Positions 43,492 through 52,626 are shown, counted from the stretch's first letter. The stretch: 64,000 nucleotides of DNA from Paraburkholderia tuberum STM678 (GCF_902833905.1 NZ_CADFGP010000018.1:89880-153879); one strand, 5' to 3'. The notes: generated by a model not told the origin, from the sequence alone. A program made the numbers and translations.

Positions 43492-43872
43492 ATGCGCCCC
43501 GAGAGTGCAATGCGTTTCGACCAGGAGTTCGCGCCGCGCATTGCCGAGGCGATCGCCGCGTGTATCGCCAAGACCGTGCACACCGACGTGTTGCCGCATG
43601 GCGAACAGGGTCAGCCCACCCGCGTGCGGATTCACGCCACGCCGCTCGATGAGCTCGGTCATTATCCGCATCCGTTGAATCTGTATCTGACCTGGGACAG
43701 CGACGAAATAGAAAGGCTGATGGGCGAGCAGGGAGCGACGCGTTTCGCCAGATATCTGGCCGCGCTGCCGCGCAAGCTCAATGCGTGGACCCAGGCGCGC
43801 GAACTCGATTTCTCCACGCACACGCAGGGTGAGCCGGTTACGTTGATCGGCGGGCTCGATTTCGAATCGTAG
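43492..43872 (+). CDS. Small conserved protein, possibly DUF5594
   Basis: 126-residue cytoplasmic protein from ATG 43492, which has GGAGAG 5 nt upstream; ATG 43453 is also in frame, adding 13 residues. The sequence RFDQEFAPRIAEAIAACIAK, then HPLNLYLTWDSDEIERLMG and the ending EPVTLIGGLDFES look like a small Burkholderiaceae-specific family I associate with DUF5594, without certainty. No function is known. It follows the acyl-CoA synthetase gene and converges on the phospholipase gene. Confidence 0.6.
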   Translation: MRPESAMRFDQEFAPRIAEAIAACIAKTVHTDVLPHGEQGQPTRVRIHATPLDELGHYPHPLNLYLTWDSDEIERLMGEQGATRFARYLAALPRKLNAWTQARELDFSTHTQGEPVTLIGGLDFES

Positions 43873-43917
43873 ACGCGCGCGCGCGATTGCGGGCTTGCGT
43901 TCGAGAGCTGGATAAAA

Positions 43918-43956
43918 AACGGCCGCTGTGCCCGAAGAGCCGGCGGCCGTTGCTTT
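43918..43956. terminator. Bidirectional terminator between convergent genes
   Basis: AACGGCCGC (43918-43926) pairs with GCGGCCGTT (43943-43951). An A-run (AAAAAA) precedes the stem and TGCTTTT follows, so it can end transcripts from both sides: the DUF5594-like gene on plus and the phospholipase gene on minus. Confidence 0.65.
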
Positions 43957-43980
43957 TGCAGCGTTGGGTTACAGCGACGC

Positions 43981-46098
43981 TCAGCCGCCCAGCGCCGGAT
44001 CGCTCATGCTGTTGTTTGCCGTCTCGACATGACCGGCGATGCGGCGCGCGAACGTCGGGTCCGTATCGACGGTGATCGCGAGATCGTACCAGCCGTATGC
44101 GTTGCGCAGATCGAGGTACAGATTGTCGGTGTCGCCGCCGCGTACCGAATGCTTGATCACATGGCTCGCGTCGTACGCGTTGACGATCGTGAACTGGCAA
44201 CGCGCGCTGCCGACGTTCTCGAGCCGCAGTTGCAGATTGCCGTTCGCGACATCGTAGCCTTCGGCGACGGCCGGCCGTGCGGTGTCCGAACCATTCCACC
44301 AGTTCCGTGCGACCACCTTGCCCGCGAAGCGGCGCAGGAAGCCGTTCGGCCCGTGCACGCTGAAGTCGTAGCTGCCGTCGGCGTTGAGCAGCAGCGCGTC
44401 CTGCAGATGCTTGCCCGCTTCGACGGTATAGCTGCGCGGCGCGTCGGCGCTATTGGCCGCGTACACGAGGAACACCGCGCCCGCGCGGCCCGTGTTGACG
44501 AAGCGCATCGTCAGCTTGCCGTTCGAGCCTTCGTCGACGCGCACGAACAGTTCGTACGGCAACGCGCGCGCCGGGCGCACGCCCGCTTCCTGCTTCGGCA
44601 CCGTCTGCACCGTCGGCGGTTGCGGCACGTAGTCCGGGTGACGGTTCCGGTCGGCCGGCAGGTAGCCGCTCGTGCCCGGCAGCGACGGCACCGACGCGTT
44701 CGGATTCGCGAAGTTGAACGCGGAGGTCAGATCGCCGCACACCGCGCGACGCCACGGCGTGATGTTCGATTCGCCGAGATTGTGCTGCTGGCCGAAGCGC
44801 TTTTCGATGAAGCGGATCACCGACGTATGGTCGAACACTTCCGAGCACACGTAGCCGCCTTTGGACCACGGCGAGACCACCAGCATCGGCACGCGCGGTC
44901 CGAGCCCGTACGGCCCGGCGACGTTCTTCGCATCGCCGGCATAGATTTCGTGCGTGATGTCGACGGTCGACAAACCGTTCGCGCTCGACGCGGCCGCGAA
45001 CGGTGCGGCGATGTGATCGAAGAAGCCGTCGTTTTCGTCGTAGTTGATCAGCAGCACGGTCTTGCTCCACACGTCCGGGTTCGACGTGAGGATCTGCAGC
45101 ACCTGATCGAGGTACCACGCGCCGTAGTTGGTCGGCCAGTTCGGATGCTCGCTGTACGCTTCGGGCGCGACGATCCACGACACCTGCGGCAGCGTGCCGT
45201 TCTGCACGTCGCGCTTCAGAATGTCGAAGTAGCCGTCGCCGTTGGCCGCGTTGGTGCCGGTCCGCGCGTTGTCGTATAGCGGGTTGCCCGGCTGCGCGTT
45301 GCGGTACTGATTGAAATACAGCAGCGAGTTGTCACCGTAGTTGCCGATGTACGCGTTCTGCGTCCAGCCCCACGAGCCGTTCGCGTCGAGCCCGGTGCCG
45401 ATGTCCTGATAGATCTTCCACGAGATGCCCGCGTTCTGCAGCACTTCGGGGTAGGTCGACCAGCCGTAGCCGAGTTCCGAATTGTCGATTACCGGACCGC
45501 CGCCGCTGCTGTCGTTGCCGACCCAGCCACTCCACATGTAGTAGCGATTCGGATCGGTCGGACCCATCAGCGAGCAGTGGTAGGCGTCGCAGATCGTGAA
45601 TGCGTCGGCGAGCTGATAGTGGAACGGGATGTCGTCGCGCGTCAGGTAGGCCATCGTGGTCGCGCCTTTCGACGGTACCCACTGATCGTTGCGGCCGCCG
45701 TTCCATGCGGCGTGCGTGGAGTTCCAGTCGTGCGCGAGATCCTGCAGGAATTGCAGGCCGAGGTTCGGCGCGCCCGGACGGAACGGCAGCACGTAGCTGG
45801 CACCGCTGGCATCGGCGGTTTGCGGCTGATACCACACCGGCTGGCCGTTCGCGAGGTTGATCGCGCGCGTGTCGCCGAAGCCGCGCACGCCTTTGAGCGT
45901 GCCGAAGTAGTGGTCGAACGAACGGTTCTCCTGCATCAGCACGACGATGTGCTCGACGTCGCGGAGCGTGCCGGTCCGGTTGTTGGCCGGAATCGCGAGC
46001 GCATTGCGGATGCCCGGCGGCAGCATGCTCAACGCGGTGAAGGAACCGGCGGCTTGGGCGGCCGAGCGCAGAAAATCACGACGATTGTTTGAGGTCAT
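43981..46098 (-). CDS. Phosphocholine-specific phospholipase C, Tat-exported
   Basis: 705-residue secreted enzyme. The N-terminus MTSNNRRDFLRSAAQAAGSF is a twin-arginine signal (RRDFLR). The phosphoesterase domain (about 45-470) has HIVVLMQENRSFDHYFGTLKG and LLINYDENDGFFDHIAAP; two C-terminal DUF756-type beta domains follow (about 510-690). The family includes PlcN and PlcH, which cleave phosphatidylcholine or sphingomyelin outside the cell. Start 46098 is chosen because it begins the Tat signal; the frame is open to 46230. A lipoprotein gene lies upstream on the same strand. Confidence 0.92.
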   Translation of the reverse strand: MTSNNRRDFLRSAAQAAGSFTALSMLPPGIRNALAIPANNRTGTLRDVEHIVVLMQENRSFDHYFGTLKGVRGFGDTRAINLANGQPVWYQPQTADASGASYVLPFRPGAPNLGLQFLQDLAHDWNSTHAAWNGGRNDQWVPSKGATTMAYLTRDDIPFHYQLADAFTICDAYHCSLMGPTDPNRYYMWSGWVGNDSSGGGPVIDNSELGYGWSTYPEVLQNAGISWKIYQDIGTGLDANGSWGWTQNAYIGNYGDNSLLYFNQYRNAQPGNPLYDNARTGTNAANGDGYFDILKRDVQNGTLPQVSWIVAPEAYSEHPNWPTNYGAWYLDQVLQILTSNPDVWSKTVLLINYDENDGFFDHIAAPFAAASSANGLSTVDITHEIYAGDAKNVAGPYGLGPRVPMLVVSPWSKGGYVCSEVFDHTSVIRFIEKRFGQQHNLGESNITPWRRAVCGDLTSAFNFANPNASVPSLPGTSGYLPADRNRHPDYVPQPPTVQTVPKQEAGVRPARALPYELFVRVDEGSNGKLTMRFVNTGRAGAVFLVYAANSADAPRSYTVEAGKHLQDALLLNADGSYDFSVHGPNGFLRRFAGKVVARNWWNGSDTARPAVAEGYDVANGNLQLRLENVGSARCQFTIVNAYDASHVIKHSVRGGDTDNLYLDLRNAYGWYDLAITVDTDPTFARRIAGHVETANNSMSDPALGG

Positions 46099-46226
46099 GG
46101 GGGGGCGGTGGTGGCTTTGATCTTCGGTGGAGGAAAAAGGCACGGGGACGACACATTGCGGTGCTGAAACGGCGATGCTGCGTCGGACGCGCGAAGGCGG
46201 GCTAGCCGCCGCGCGCGGCGCGATTC

Positions 46227-46538
46227 TCAATCGACGGTATGGATGACGGGGCTGGCCAGCGGCGGCGAGGTGGCGGACAGCGCCGTGCCGGCTTCGGATG
46301 CGGGTGCCGCCGGTGTCTGGATCGTCAGCGTCGGCGGCGCGGAGTCGGCCGGCGGGGGGGCGATCGATGGGTCGCCGGGGTTAGCGGCGAAATGGTCGGT
46401 TGAACTGATCGTGTTCGTGCCGGCGGGCGGGGCGTCGTCGCTGCACGCTCCTGCTAGCGCGCACAGCGCGATCACCGCGATGGCGCCCGTCAAACGTTTG
46501 CGACGGGGCGCACGAATCGGCTTCGACACGAAGGGCAT
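46227..46538 (-). CDS. Small putative lipoprotein upstream of phospholipase C
   Basis: 103-residue protein. A basic start (KPIRAPRRKRLTG) leads into a hydrophobic core and the lipobox LAGAC-S, with the acylated Cys near residue 33. The mature part is Pro/Ala/Thr/Ser-rich and probably disordered. Start ATG 46538 is chosen because it gives a normal-length signal. It is 128 nt upstream of the phospholipase start on the same strand. No known family is recognised. Confidence 0.65.
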   Translation of the reverse strand: MPFVSKPIRAPRRKRLTGAIAVIALCALAGACSDDAPPAGTNTISSTDHFAANPGDPSIAPPPADSAPPTLTIQTPAAPASEAGTALSATSPPLASPVIHTVD

Positions 46539-46658
46539 GGCACTGTCTCCGGGCGGGGAAGGGATGCCTCGCAATCGATGTGCCGAGGTCAGCGATGCAG
46601 CAGCATAATCGCCGATCCGTGTAATTTTTATGAAGTATCGGTAACAGACGGGCGCCGC

Positions 46659-47519
46659 TTATCGTTGTGCGCGCACGAACACCGCGATGGCGTCGTTGAG
46701 CGCGGCGGGCGCGTCGTGATGCGGCGAGTGTCCGCATGCGTCGAGCTTCACGAGTTGGGCGTGCGGCACGCGCGCGGCGATCGTGTCGATCTGCGCCATC
46801 GTGCCGTAGTTGTCGTCGTGGCCCTGGATCGCGAGCAGCGGTCGACGGATCGGCGCGAGCGCCTCGACGATCGACCACCGCCTGAACGCAGGGTCGAGCC
46901 AGATATCGTTCCAGCCGTAGAACGCGGAATCGACGTCCGCGTGATAGCGGGCGAGCTTCGCGCGAAGATCGGTGGTTTCGTAAAGCTGCTTCGTTTGGGC
47001 GATGCTTTGCACCGAGATGTCTTCGACGAATACGTGCGGCGCAATCACGACCGCGCCCGCGAGCGCATCGGGGTACAGCGCCGCATAGAGCAGCGCGATC
47101 GAGCCGCCGTCGCTATGACCGATCACCCACATGCGTTGGCGTTGCCGCAGGTCGATATCGAGCGCGTCGAGCAGGGTGGGGAGGATGTCGCGCGCCTGTG
47201 CGGTCATGAAATCGACCGGCCATTTGTCGTCAGGCGCACGCGCTGTCGAGAGTCCGTAGCCTGGCCGCGAATAGACGAGCCCGCGCATGCCGAGTCGCGC
47301 GCATAACGTCTGCGGCCAGTCGCGCCACATTGCGATCGAGCCGAGACCTTCGTGCAGGAATACCGCCATCGGCGAATCGTCCTGCTGAGCATTCGCCTGC
47401 TCGTTGACCCAGCGGTACTCGATGCGCAGCGGTCCATGCGACGCGCTCGCCGGCAGTTCGGCAAGGCGGCTGGCGGCACTCGCGGAGGAAGTGGCAGGGG
47501 CGGTACCTCGGTTCTGCAT
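46659..47519 (-). CDS. Alpha/beta hydrolase of the box operon
   Basis: 286-residue hydrolase. FLHEGLGSIAMWRDWPQTL is the oxyanion region, GHSDGGSIALLYAALYP the nucleophile elbow (Ser near residue 138), and DACGHSPHHD the catalytic His block. It starts 11 nt after the bclA stop, so it is the last gene of the DUF4863-bclA-hydrolase transcript. In box gene clusters such hydrolases are proposed to clear dead-end CoA esters or lactones; that role is inferred from position. Confidence 0.83.
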   Translation of the reverse strand: MQNRGTAPATSSASAASRLAELPASASHGPLRIEYRWVNEQANAQQDDSPMAVFLHEGLGSIAMWRDWPQTLCARLGMRGLVYSRPGYGLSTARAPDDKWPVDFMTAQARDILPTLLDALDIDLRQRQRMWVIGHSDGGSIALLYAALYPDALAGAVVIAPHVFVEDISVQSIAQTKQLYETTDLRAKLARYHADVDSAFYGWNDIWLDPAFRRWSIVEALAPIRRPLLAIQGHDDNYGTMAQIDTIAARVPHAQLVKLDACGHSPHHDAPAALNDAIAVFVRAQR

Positions 47520-47530
47520 CAATGAATCAC

Positions 47531-49120
47531 CTATGACTGTTCGCGTAGCTTGAAGCGTTGAATCTTGCCGGTGGCGGTCTTCGGCAGATCGTCGGTGAAC
47601 ACGATATCGCGCGGGTACTTGTGCGGCGCGAGCCGTTCCTTGACGAAGGTCTTCAGTTCCTCGGCGAGCAGATCGGACGGCATGAAGTCGCGCTTGAGCA
47701 CGACGAACGCGCGCGTTTTCACGAGCCCGCCATGATCGACGCCGACCACCGCCGCTTCGAGCACCGCCGGATGCGCGACGAGCACCATCTCGACCTCGAC
47801 CGGCGACACATATTGGCCGCTCACTTTCAGCATGTCGTCGCTGCGGCCCGCGTAGACATAGCAGCCGTTCGCGAGACGCCGATATTTGTCGCCGCTTCTG
47901 ATCCATTCGCCAAGAAACGTCGCGCGCGTTTTCTCGCGATTGCTCCAGTACATCAGCGCCGCGCTCGGCCCCTTGATGAACAGATCGCCGACTTCGCCAT
48001 CGGGCACCGGCCGCCCGGCTTCGTCGCGCAACTCGACTTCGTAGCCCGGCACGGGGCGCCCGGTCGTGCCGTATTCGACTTCGCCCGCGCGATTCGACAG
48101 GAAGATGTGCAGCATTTCCGTCGAGCCGATGCCATCGAGAATCTCGGCGCCGAAGTGCGCGGTGAAGCGTTCGCCGACGTCGCGTGGCAACGCCTCGCCG
48201 GCCGACGCGCACACGCGGATCGCGACGTCGGCGCGCGCGGGCAGGTTGGGCGACACCAGCATGTTCGCGTACAAGGTCGGCACGCCGTAGAACACGGTCG
48301 GGCGATGCCGGACGAGGCGCGCGAAAATCGCCTCGGCGGTCGGGCGCTCGGCCATCAGGATCGCGGTCGCGCCGACCGACAGCGGAAACGTCAGCGCGTT
48401 GCCGAGCCCATATGCAAAGAACAGTTTCGCCGCCGAAAACACCACGTCGCTCTCGACGATGCCGAGCACCGGCTTCGCATACAGCTCGGCGGTCCAGTAC
48501 AGATTCGCGTGCGTATGGACGGTGCCTTTCGGCTTGCCGGTCGAGCCCGACGAATAGAGCCAGAACGCGATGTCGTCCGCGTTGCTTGCACAGCCTTTGC
48601 CGGCGGGCAGCGCGGTGTCGACCAGCGTTTCGAAGCGGGGCGCCGCGAGCGGCGCTTCGATGGAGGCGTGAGGCTGCGAGACGATCGGTTGGCAGCCGTC
48701 GTCGTCGATGCTGCTCAGCGCCTCCGTCACGTTAGGTAGCAACGGTTCCGATACGATCACCGCTCGCGCGTGGCTGTGCGTCAGCATGTGCGTATAGTCG
48801 GCGGCGCTCAGCAAGGTGTTCGCGACGACCGGCACGATGCCGGCGTAAAGCGCGCCGAGAAATGCGACCGGTAGCGATACGGTGTCGAGCATCACGAGCA
48901 GCACGCGTTCCTCGGGATGCACGCCGAGCGCACGCAGTGCGCTGGCGCAGCGCCGCGCGCGCTGTTCGAGTTCGCCGTAGGTCATCGCGCCGTAGTCGTC
49001 GATATAGGCGACTTTGCTCGCGCGCGCTTCGTTCAACTGGAACAGATGCCTCGCGAAGTTGAACAGCGGGGGCGGCGGCGCAACCGGCTCGCGTGCGCTC
49101 GTTTCCAGCAGGGCTTCCAT
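47531..49120 (-). CDS. bclA: Benzoate-CoA ligase
   Basis: 529-residue ANL ligase. LYSSGSTGKPKGTVHTHANL is the P-loop motif, DGIGSTEMLHIFLSNR the adenylate-binding motif (the SxEMLHIF form typical of benzoate/hydroxybenzoate-CoA ligases), and TATGKIQRFKLRE holds the catalytic lysine. Start MEALLETSAREP at 49120 has GGAGGAGAC just upstream. It activates benzoate to benzoyl-CoA, the first step of the box pathway encoded across the divergent region. Confidence 0.92.
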   Translation of the reverse strand: MEALLETSAREPVAPPPPLFNFARHLFQLNEARASKVAYIDDYGAMTYGELEQRARRCASALRALGVHPEERVLLVMLDTVSLPVAFLGALYAGIVPVVANTLLSAADYTHMLTHSHARAVIVSEPLLPNVTEALSSIDDDGCQPIVSQPHASIEAPLAAPRFETLVDTALPAGKGCASNADDIAFWLYSSGSTGKPKGTVHTHANLYWTAELYAKPVLGIVESDVVFSAAKLFFAYGLGNALTFPLSVGATAILMAERPTAEAIFARLVRHRPTVFYGVPTLYANMLVSPNLPARADVAIRVCASAGEALPRDVGERFTAHFGAEILDGIGSTEMLHIFLSNRAGEVEYGTTGRPVPGYEVELRDEAGRPVPDGEVGDLFIKGPSAALMYWSNREKTRATFLGEWIRSGDKYRRLANGCYVYAGRSDDMLKVSGQYVSPVEVEMVLVAHPAVLEAAVVGVDHGGLVKTRAFVVLKRDFMPSDLLAEELKTFVKERLAPHKYPRDIVFTDDLPKTATGKIQRFKLREQS

Positions 49121-49179
49121 ATGTCTCCTCCATCCGTGGACACGGTCCGGCTCTTGTGTGATCGTGATCTGCTCGCGGC

Positions 49180-49494
49180 TCACGCGCGCGTGAATTCGAT
49201 CGCCCCTTGCGGCAGCAGATACAGCACCAGCGCCCGGCCGTTCGCGACGGTCGGACGATGCGCCGAGCCGGGGCCGTACACGCACCAGCCGGCCGGATGG
49301 CCGTCGAACGTCGCGCCGTCGGTGAGGGGCATGATCAGATCGATCTCGCCGTGCGGATGGACGTGGTGCGGACCGGCAATGTCCTGCATGTCGACGACGT
49401 CGACGGAAAAGCCGTGCGTGTCGTCGTCGAGCGGCCGCCCGGCGAGTTGCCCAGTGACGCCTGCGATCAGGCGCTGGAATTCCTGTGGGGACAT
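49180..49494 (-). CDS. DUF4863 small cupin-like protein of the box cluster
   Basis: 104-residue protein, start MSPQEFQRLIAGV at 49494 with GGAGG upstream (ATG 49518 adds eight residues). HHVHPHGEIDLIMPL and PAGWCVYGPGSAHRPTV resemble a cupin-like metal site with clustered histidines. DUF4863 proteins recur in benzoyl-CoA epoxidation clusters. Function is unproven; it is first in the transcript with bclA. Confidence 0.75.
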   Translation of the reverse strand: MSPQEFQRLIAGVTGQLAGRPLDDDTHGFSVDVVDMQDIAGPHHVHPHGEIDLIMPLTDGATFDGHPAGWCVYGPGSAHRPTVANGRALVLYLLPQGAIEFTRA

Positions 49495-49525
49495 GCGAGC
49501 CTCCAGAAGCGCGCTCACGCAGGCC

Positions 49526-49565
49526 GGCCGCCGGGTCGCCGGCCGCCGGATCGCCGGCCGCCGGA
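49526..49565. repeat. 15-bp GC-rich tandem repeat in the DUF4863-bclA leader
   Basis: GGCCGCCGGRTCGCC occurs at 49526-49540 and 49541-49555, with a partial third copy to 49565. It lies in the predicted 5' untranslated region between the promoter at about 49664 and the start at 49494. Each unit is partly self-complementary (GGCCG/CGGCC), so the leader can fold strongly. Confidence 0.8.
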
Positions 49566-49663
49566 ACTTGGGTGCATGCGTATTGCGGCGCCGTCTCCGT
49601 GACGCGGCCGGAATGCCAAGGCGGCGCGCGACTGTGTTTGTGATTGGATCAGCTTTTGGCGAA

Positions 49664-49704
49664 AATTAAACCGTTCACCTGGTGCATGTCAAGCACTATA
49701 GTAC
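49664..49704 (-). promoter_or_regulatory. bclA-side promoter with abutting BoxR-type operator
   Basis: On the minus strand TTGACA (49692-49687) and TTAATT (49669-49664) are 17 bp apart and read toward DUF4863-bclA. Directly against the -35 lies GCACTATAGTAC (49693-49704), one of three similar dyads in the box cluster. It is also just upstream of boxR on the plus strand. Confidence 0.7.
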
Positions 49705-49732
49705 ATGTATCGTAGTCACGAGGTCGCAAAAC

Positions 49733-50734
49733 ATGAATCAAAAGTACCCTCCCGCACCGTTGGACGAAACCGACGACGACGCGGCCCGCGCCGAACGCAC
49801 CGAGCGCGCGGGTGAACGCACGGCCGAACGTGGCGGCGAGCGCGAAGAACGCGATCCGTTCCTGACCGCGATGGGCGAGCGTGTGCGTTTGCTGCGCGCG
49901 CGCCGCGGCATGACGCGCAAGACGCTGGCGGCCGAAACCGGTTTGTCGGAGCGGCATCTGGCGAACCTCGAATCGGGCGTCGGCAATGCGTCGGTGCTGG
50001 TGCTGCGGCAGCTCGCGGCCGCGCTGAACTGCTCGCTCGCCGAGGTGATCGGCGACGAAACCACCGCGTCCGCCGAATGGCTGCTGATCCGCGAGCTGCT
50101 GCAGGGGCGCGACCAGGCGGCACTGCAGCGCGCGCGCATCGCGCTCGCCGAGATGTTCGCGCAGGCGCCGCGCGACCCGCACCGCAAGGACCGCATCGCG
50201 CTGATCGGCCTGCGCGGCGCGGGTAAGTCGACGCTCGGGCGCATGCTCGCGCAGGAGCGCAAGGTGCCGTTCATCGAGCTCACGCGCGTGATCGAACAGC
50301 TCGCGGGCTGTCCGCCGTCGGAGATTCATTCGCTGTACGGCGCGAGCGCGTATCGACGCTACGAGCAACGCGCGCTCGAGGCGGTGATCCACGAGCATCC
50401 GCACGCGGTGATCGCGTCGCCGGGCGGGCTCGTGTCGGAATCGGGCACGTTCAACGTGCTGCTGTCGCACTGCTTCACCGTGTGGTTGCAGGCGACGCCC
50501 GAGGAACATATGCGCCGCGTCGTCGCGCAAGGCGATCTGCGGCCGATGTCCGGCAACCGCGAGGCGATGGACGACCTGAAGCGCATCCTCGCCGGGCGCG
50601 CCGAGCTGTACGGACGCGCGGACATGTCGTTCGACACCAGCGAAAAGACGCTCGCCGATGCGTACCTGCAGTTGCGCGACCGTCTCGCCGCGCGGCTCGC
50701 GGCGGAAGCCCCCGACGAGGCGCGCGTGAACTGA
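49733..50734 (+). CDS. boxR: BoxR-type regulator: XRE domain fused to shikimate-kinase-like domain
   Basis: 333-residue regulator. An Arg/Glu-rich leader (about 1-40) precedes an XRE helix-turn-helix (GERVRLLRARRGMTRKTLAAETGLSERHLANLESG). The C-terminal half is a shikimate-kinase fold with an intact P-loop, GLRGAGKSTLGR, and PGGLVSESGTFN. This XRE plus shikimate-kinase fusion is diagnostic of BoxR/BzdR, repressors that release DNA on binding benzoyl-CoA. Start ATG 49733 is preferred over 49682, which lies in the operator. It sits between the two divergent box transcripts. Confidence 0.93.
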   Translation: MNQKYPPAPLDETDDDAARAERTERAGERTAERGGEREERDPFLTAMGERVRLLRARRGMTRKTLAAETGLSERHLANLESGVGNASVLVLRQLAAALNCSLAEVIGDETTASAEWLLIRELLQGRDQAALQRARIALAEMFAQAPRDPHRKDRIALIGLRGAGKSTLGRMLAQERKVPFIELTRVIEQLAGCPPSEIHSLYGASAYRRYEQRALEAVIHEHPHAVIASPGGLVSESGTFNVLLSHCFTVWLQATPEEHMRRVVAQGDLRPMSGNREAMDDLKRILAGRAELYGRADMSFDTSEKTLADAYLQLRDRLAARLAAEAPDEARVN

Positions 50735-50768
50735 CCGATCGTGGGCGCCAGGGTTTCCCCGTAAAAAT

Positions 50769-50811
50769 GCACTAAAGTGCTTTACGCTGGTATGGCGATG
50801 CACTATTGTTC
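50769..50811 (+). promoter_or_regulatory. boxC promoter flanked by two BoxR-type operators
   Basis: GCACTAAAGTGC (50769-50780) is a near-perfect dyad ending one base before a -35-like TTTACG (50781-50786). A second copy, GCACTATTGTTC (50800-50811), covers the -10 TATTGT (50804-50809; spacer 17). The two operators are 31 bp apart, about three helical turns, which suits cooperative repression. Confidence 0.7.
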
Positions 50812-50848
50812 AAAAAACAGATTGCATCGTCCAGTCAGGAGACGCCCC

Positions 50849-52528
50849 ATGTCCACAGCACCCACCGCCGTTGCTCAGGCCGCGCCGGTCGACTATCGCA
50901 CCGAGCCGTCGCAGTACAAGCATTGGAAGCTCAGCTTCAACGGTGCGGTCGCGACGCTCGGCATCGACATCGCCGAGGATGGCGGCATTCGCGACGGCTA
51001 CAAGCTGAAGCTCAATTCGTATGATCTCGGCGTCGACATCGAGCTGCACGACGCGATTCAGCGCATTCGCTTCGAGCATCCGGAAGTCCGCACGGTGGTG
51101 GTGACGAGCCTGAAGGACCGGGTGTTCTGCTCGGGCGCGAATATCTTCATGCTGGGGCTGTCATCGCACGCGTGGAAGGTCAACTTCTGCAAATTCACGA
51201 ACGAAACCCGCAACGGGCTCGAAGATTCGTCGCGCCATTCGGGGCTGAAGTTTCTCGCCGCGGTGAACGGCGCGTGCGCGGGCGGCGGTTATGAACTCGC
51301 GCTCGCCTGCGATGAAATCTATCTGATCGACGATCGTTCCTCTTCGGTGTCGCTGCCGGAAGTACCGCTGCTTGGCGTGCTGCCCGGCACCGGCGGACTC
51401 ACGCGCGTGACCGATAAGCGCAAGGTGCGCCACGATCGCGCGGATATCTTCTGCACGGTGGTCGAGGGCGTGCGCGGCGAACGCGCGAAGGCCTGGCGTC
51501 TCGTCGACGAAGTTGTGAAGCCGAACCAGTTCGAGCAGGCCATTCAGGCGCGCGCGCTCGAACTCGGCGCGCACAGCGATCGTCCGGCCGATGTGCAGGG
51601 CGTCGCGCTCACGCGCATCGAACGCACGGATCGCGAAGCTGGCCTCAGCTATCAGACGGTCAACGTCACGATCGATCGCGCGAAACGTATGGCGACCTTC
51701 ACCGCGTGCGCGCCACAGACCGGGCAACCGACCGACCTCGCCGCGATCGCCGCGGCCGGCGCCAACTGGTGGCCGCTGCAATTCGCCCGCGAACTCGACG
51801 ACGCGATCCTCTCGATGCGCACCAACGCGCTCGACATCGGCACCTGGGTGTTCAAGACCGAAGGCGACGCGCGCCACCTGCTCGCAGTCGATGCGACGCT
51901 GCTGCAGCACAAGGATCACTGGTTCGTGCGCGAAACGATCGGCATGCTGCGCCGCACGCTCGCGCGCCTCGACGTGTCGTCGCGCTCCATCTTCACGCTG
52001 ATCGAGCCGGGTTCATGCTTCGCCGGCACGTTCGCGGAACTCGCGTTCGCCGCCGATCGCACCTACATGGCCGCGCTGCCCGACAACGAGGACGAGGAGC
52101 CGGCGATCACGCTGTCGGAAGTCAACTTCGGCCTGTATCCGATGGTGACGCATCAGTCGCGGCTCGCGCGGCGCTTCTACGAGGAAGCCGAGCCGCTCGA
52201 CGCGGCGCGCGCGCTGATCGGTCAGCCGGTCAAGGCGCTCGACGCGGAGCGCCTCGGTCTCGTCACCGCGTCGCCTGACGATATCGATTGGGCCGACGAA
52301 ATCCGCATCGCGCTCGAAGAACGCGCGGCGATGTCGCCCGATGCCTTGACCGGCCTCGAAGCGAATCTGCGCTTCAATGGGCCGGAGACGATGGAGACGC
52401 GCATTTTCGGGCGTCTCACCGCCTGGCAGAACTGGATCTTCAACCGGCCGAACGCAGTGGGCGAGAAGGGTGCGCTCAAGGTGTACGGCAAGGGCAGCAA
52501 GGCGCAATTCGATGTGTCGCGCGTCTGA
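50849..52528 (+). CDS. boxC: 2,3-epoxybenzoyl-CoA dihydrolase BoxC
   Basis: 559-residue enzyme with two crotonase-like halves: CSGANIFMLGLSSHAWKVNFCKF and NGACAGGGYELALACDEIYL in the first, GSCFAGTFAELAFAADRTYM in the second. It opens the epoxide ring of 2,3-epoxybenzoyl-CoA with loss of formate, giving 3,4-dehydroadipyl-CoA semialdehyde. Start MSTAPTAVAQAAP at 50849 follows CAGGAGA. It leads the boxCBA operon. Confidence 0.94.
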   Translation: MSTAPTAVAQAAPVDYRTEPSQYKHWKLSFNGAVATLGIDIAEDGGIRDGYKLKLNSYDLGVDIELHDAIQRIRFEHPEVRTVVVTSLKDRVFCSGANIFMLGLSSHAWKVNFCKFTNETRNGLEDSSRHSGLKFLAAVNGACAGGGYELALACDEIYLIDDRSSSVSLPEVPLLGVLPGTGGLTRVTDKRKVRHDRADIFCTVVEGVRGERAKAWRLVDEVVKPNQFEQAIQARALELGAHSDRPADVQGVALTRIERTDREAGLSYQTVNVTIDRAKRMATFTACAPQTGQPTDLAAIAAAGANWWPLQFARELDDAILSMRTNALDIGTWVFKTEGDARHLLAVDATLLQHKDHWFVRETIGMLRRTLARLDVSSRSIFTLIEPGSCFAGTFAELAFAADRTYMAALPDNEDEEPAITLSEVNFGLYPMVTHQSRLARRFYEEAEPLDAARALIGQPVKALDAERLGLVTASPDDIDWADEIRIALEERAAMSPDALTGLEANLRFNGPETMETRIFGRLTAWQNWIFNRPNAVGEKGALKVYGKGSKAQFDVSRV

Positions 52529-52626
52529 GATGCGCCGCGCTCACTCCGACTGAACGACGCCGCCTGCCGATACGCGCCTCTCGCCACTGCAGCTTCCGAA
52601 CAGGGAACTGACCCAGGGAACCGACC

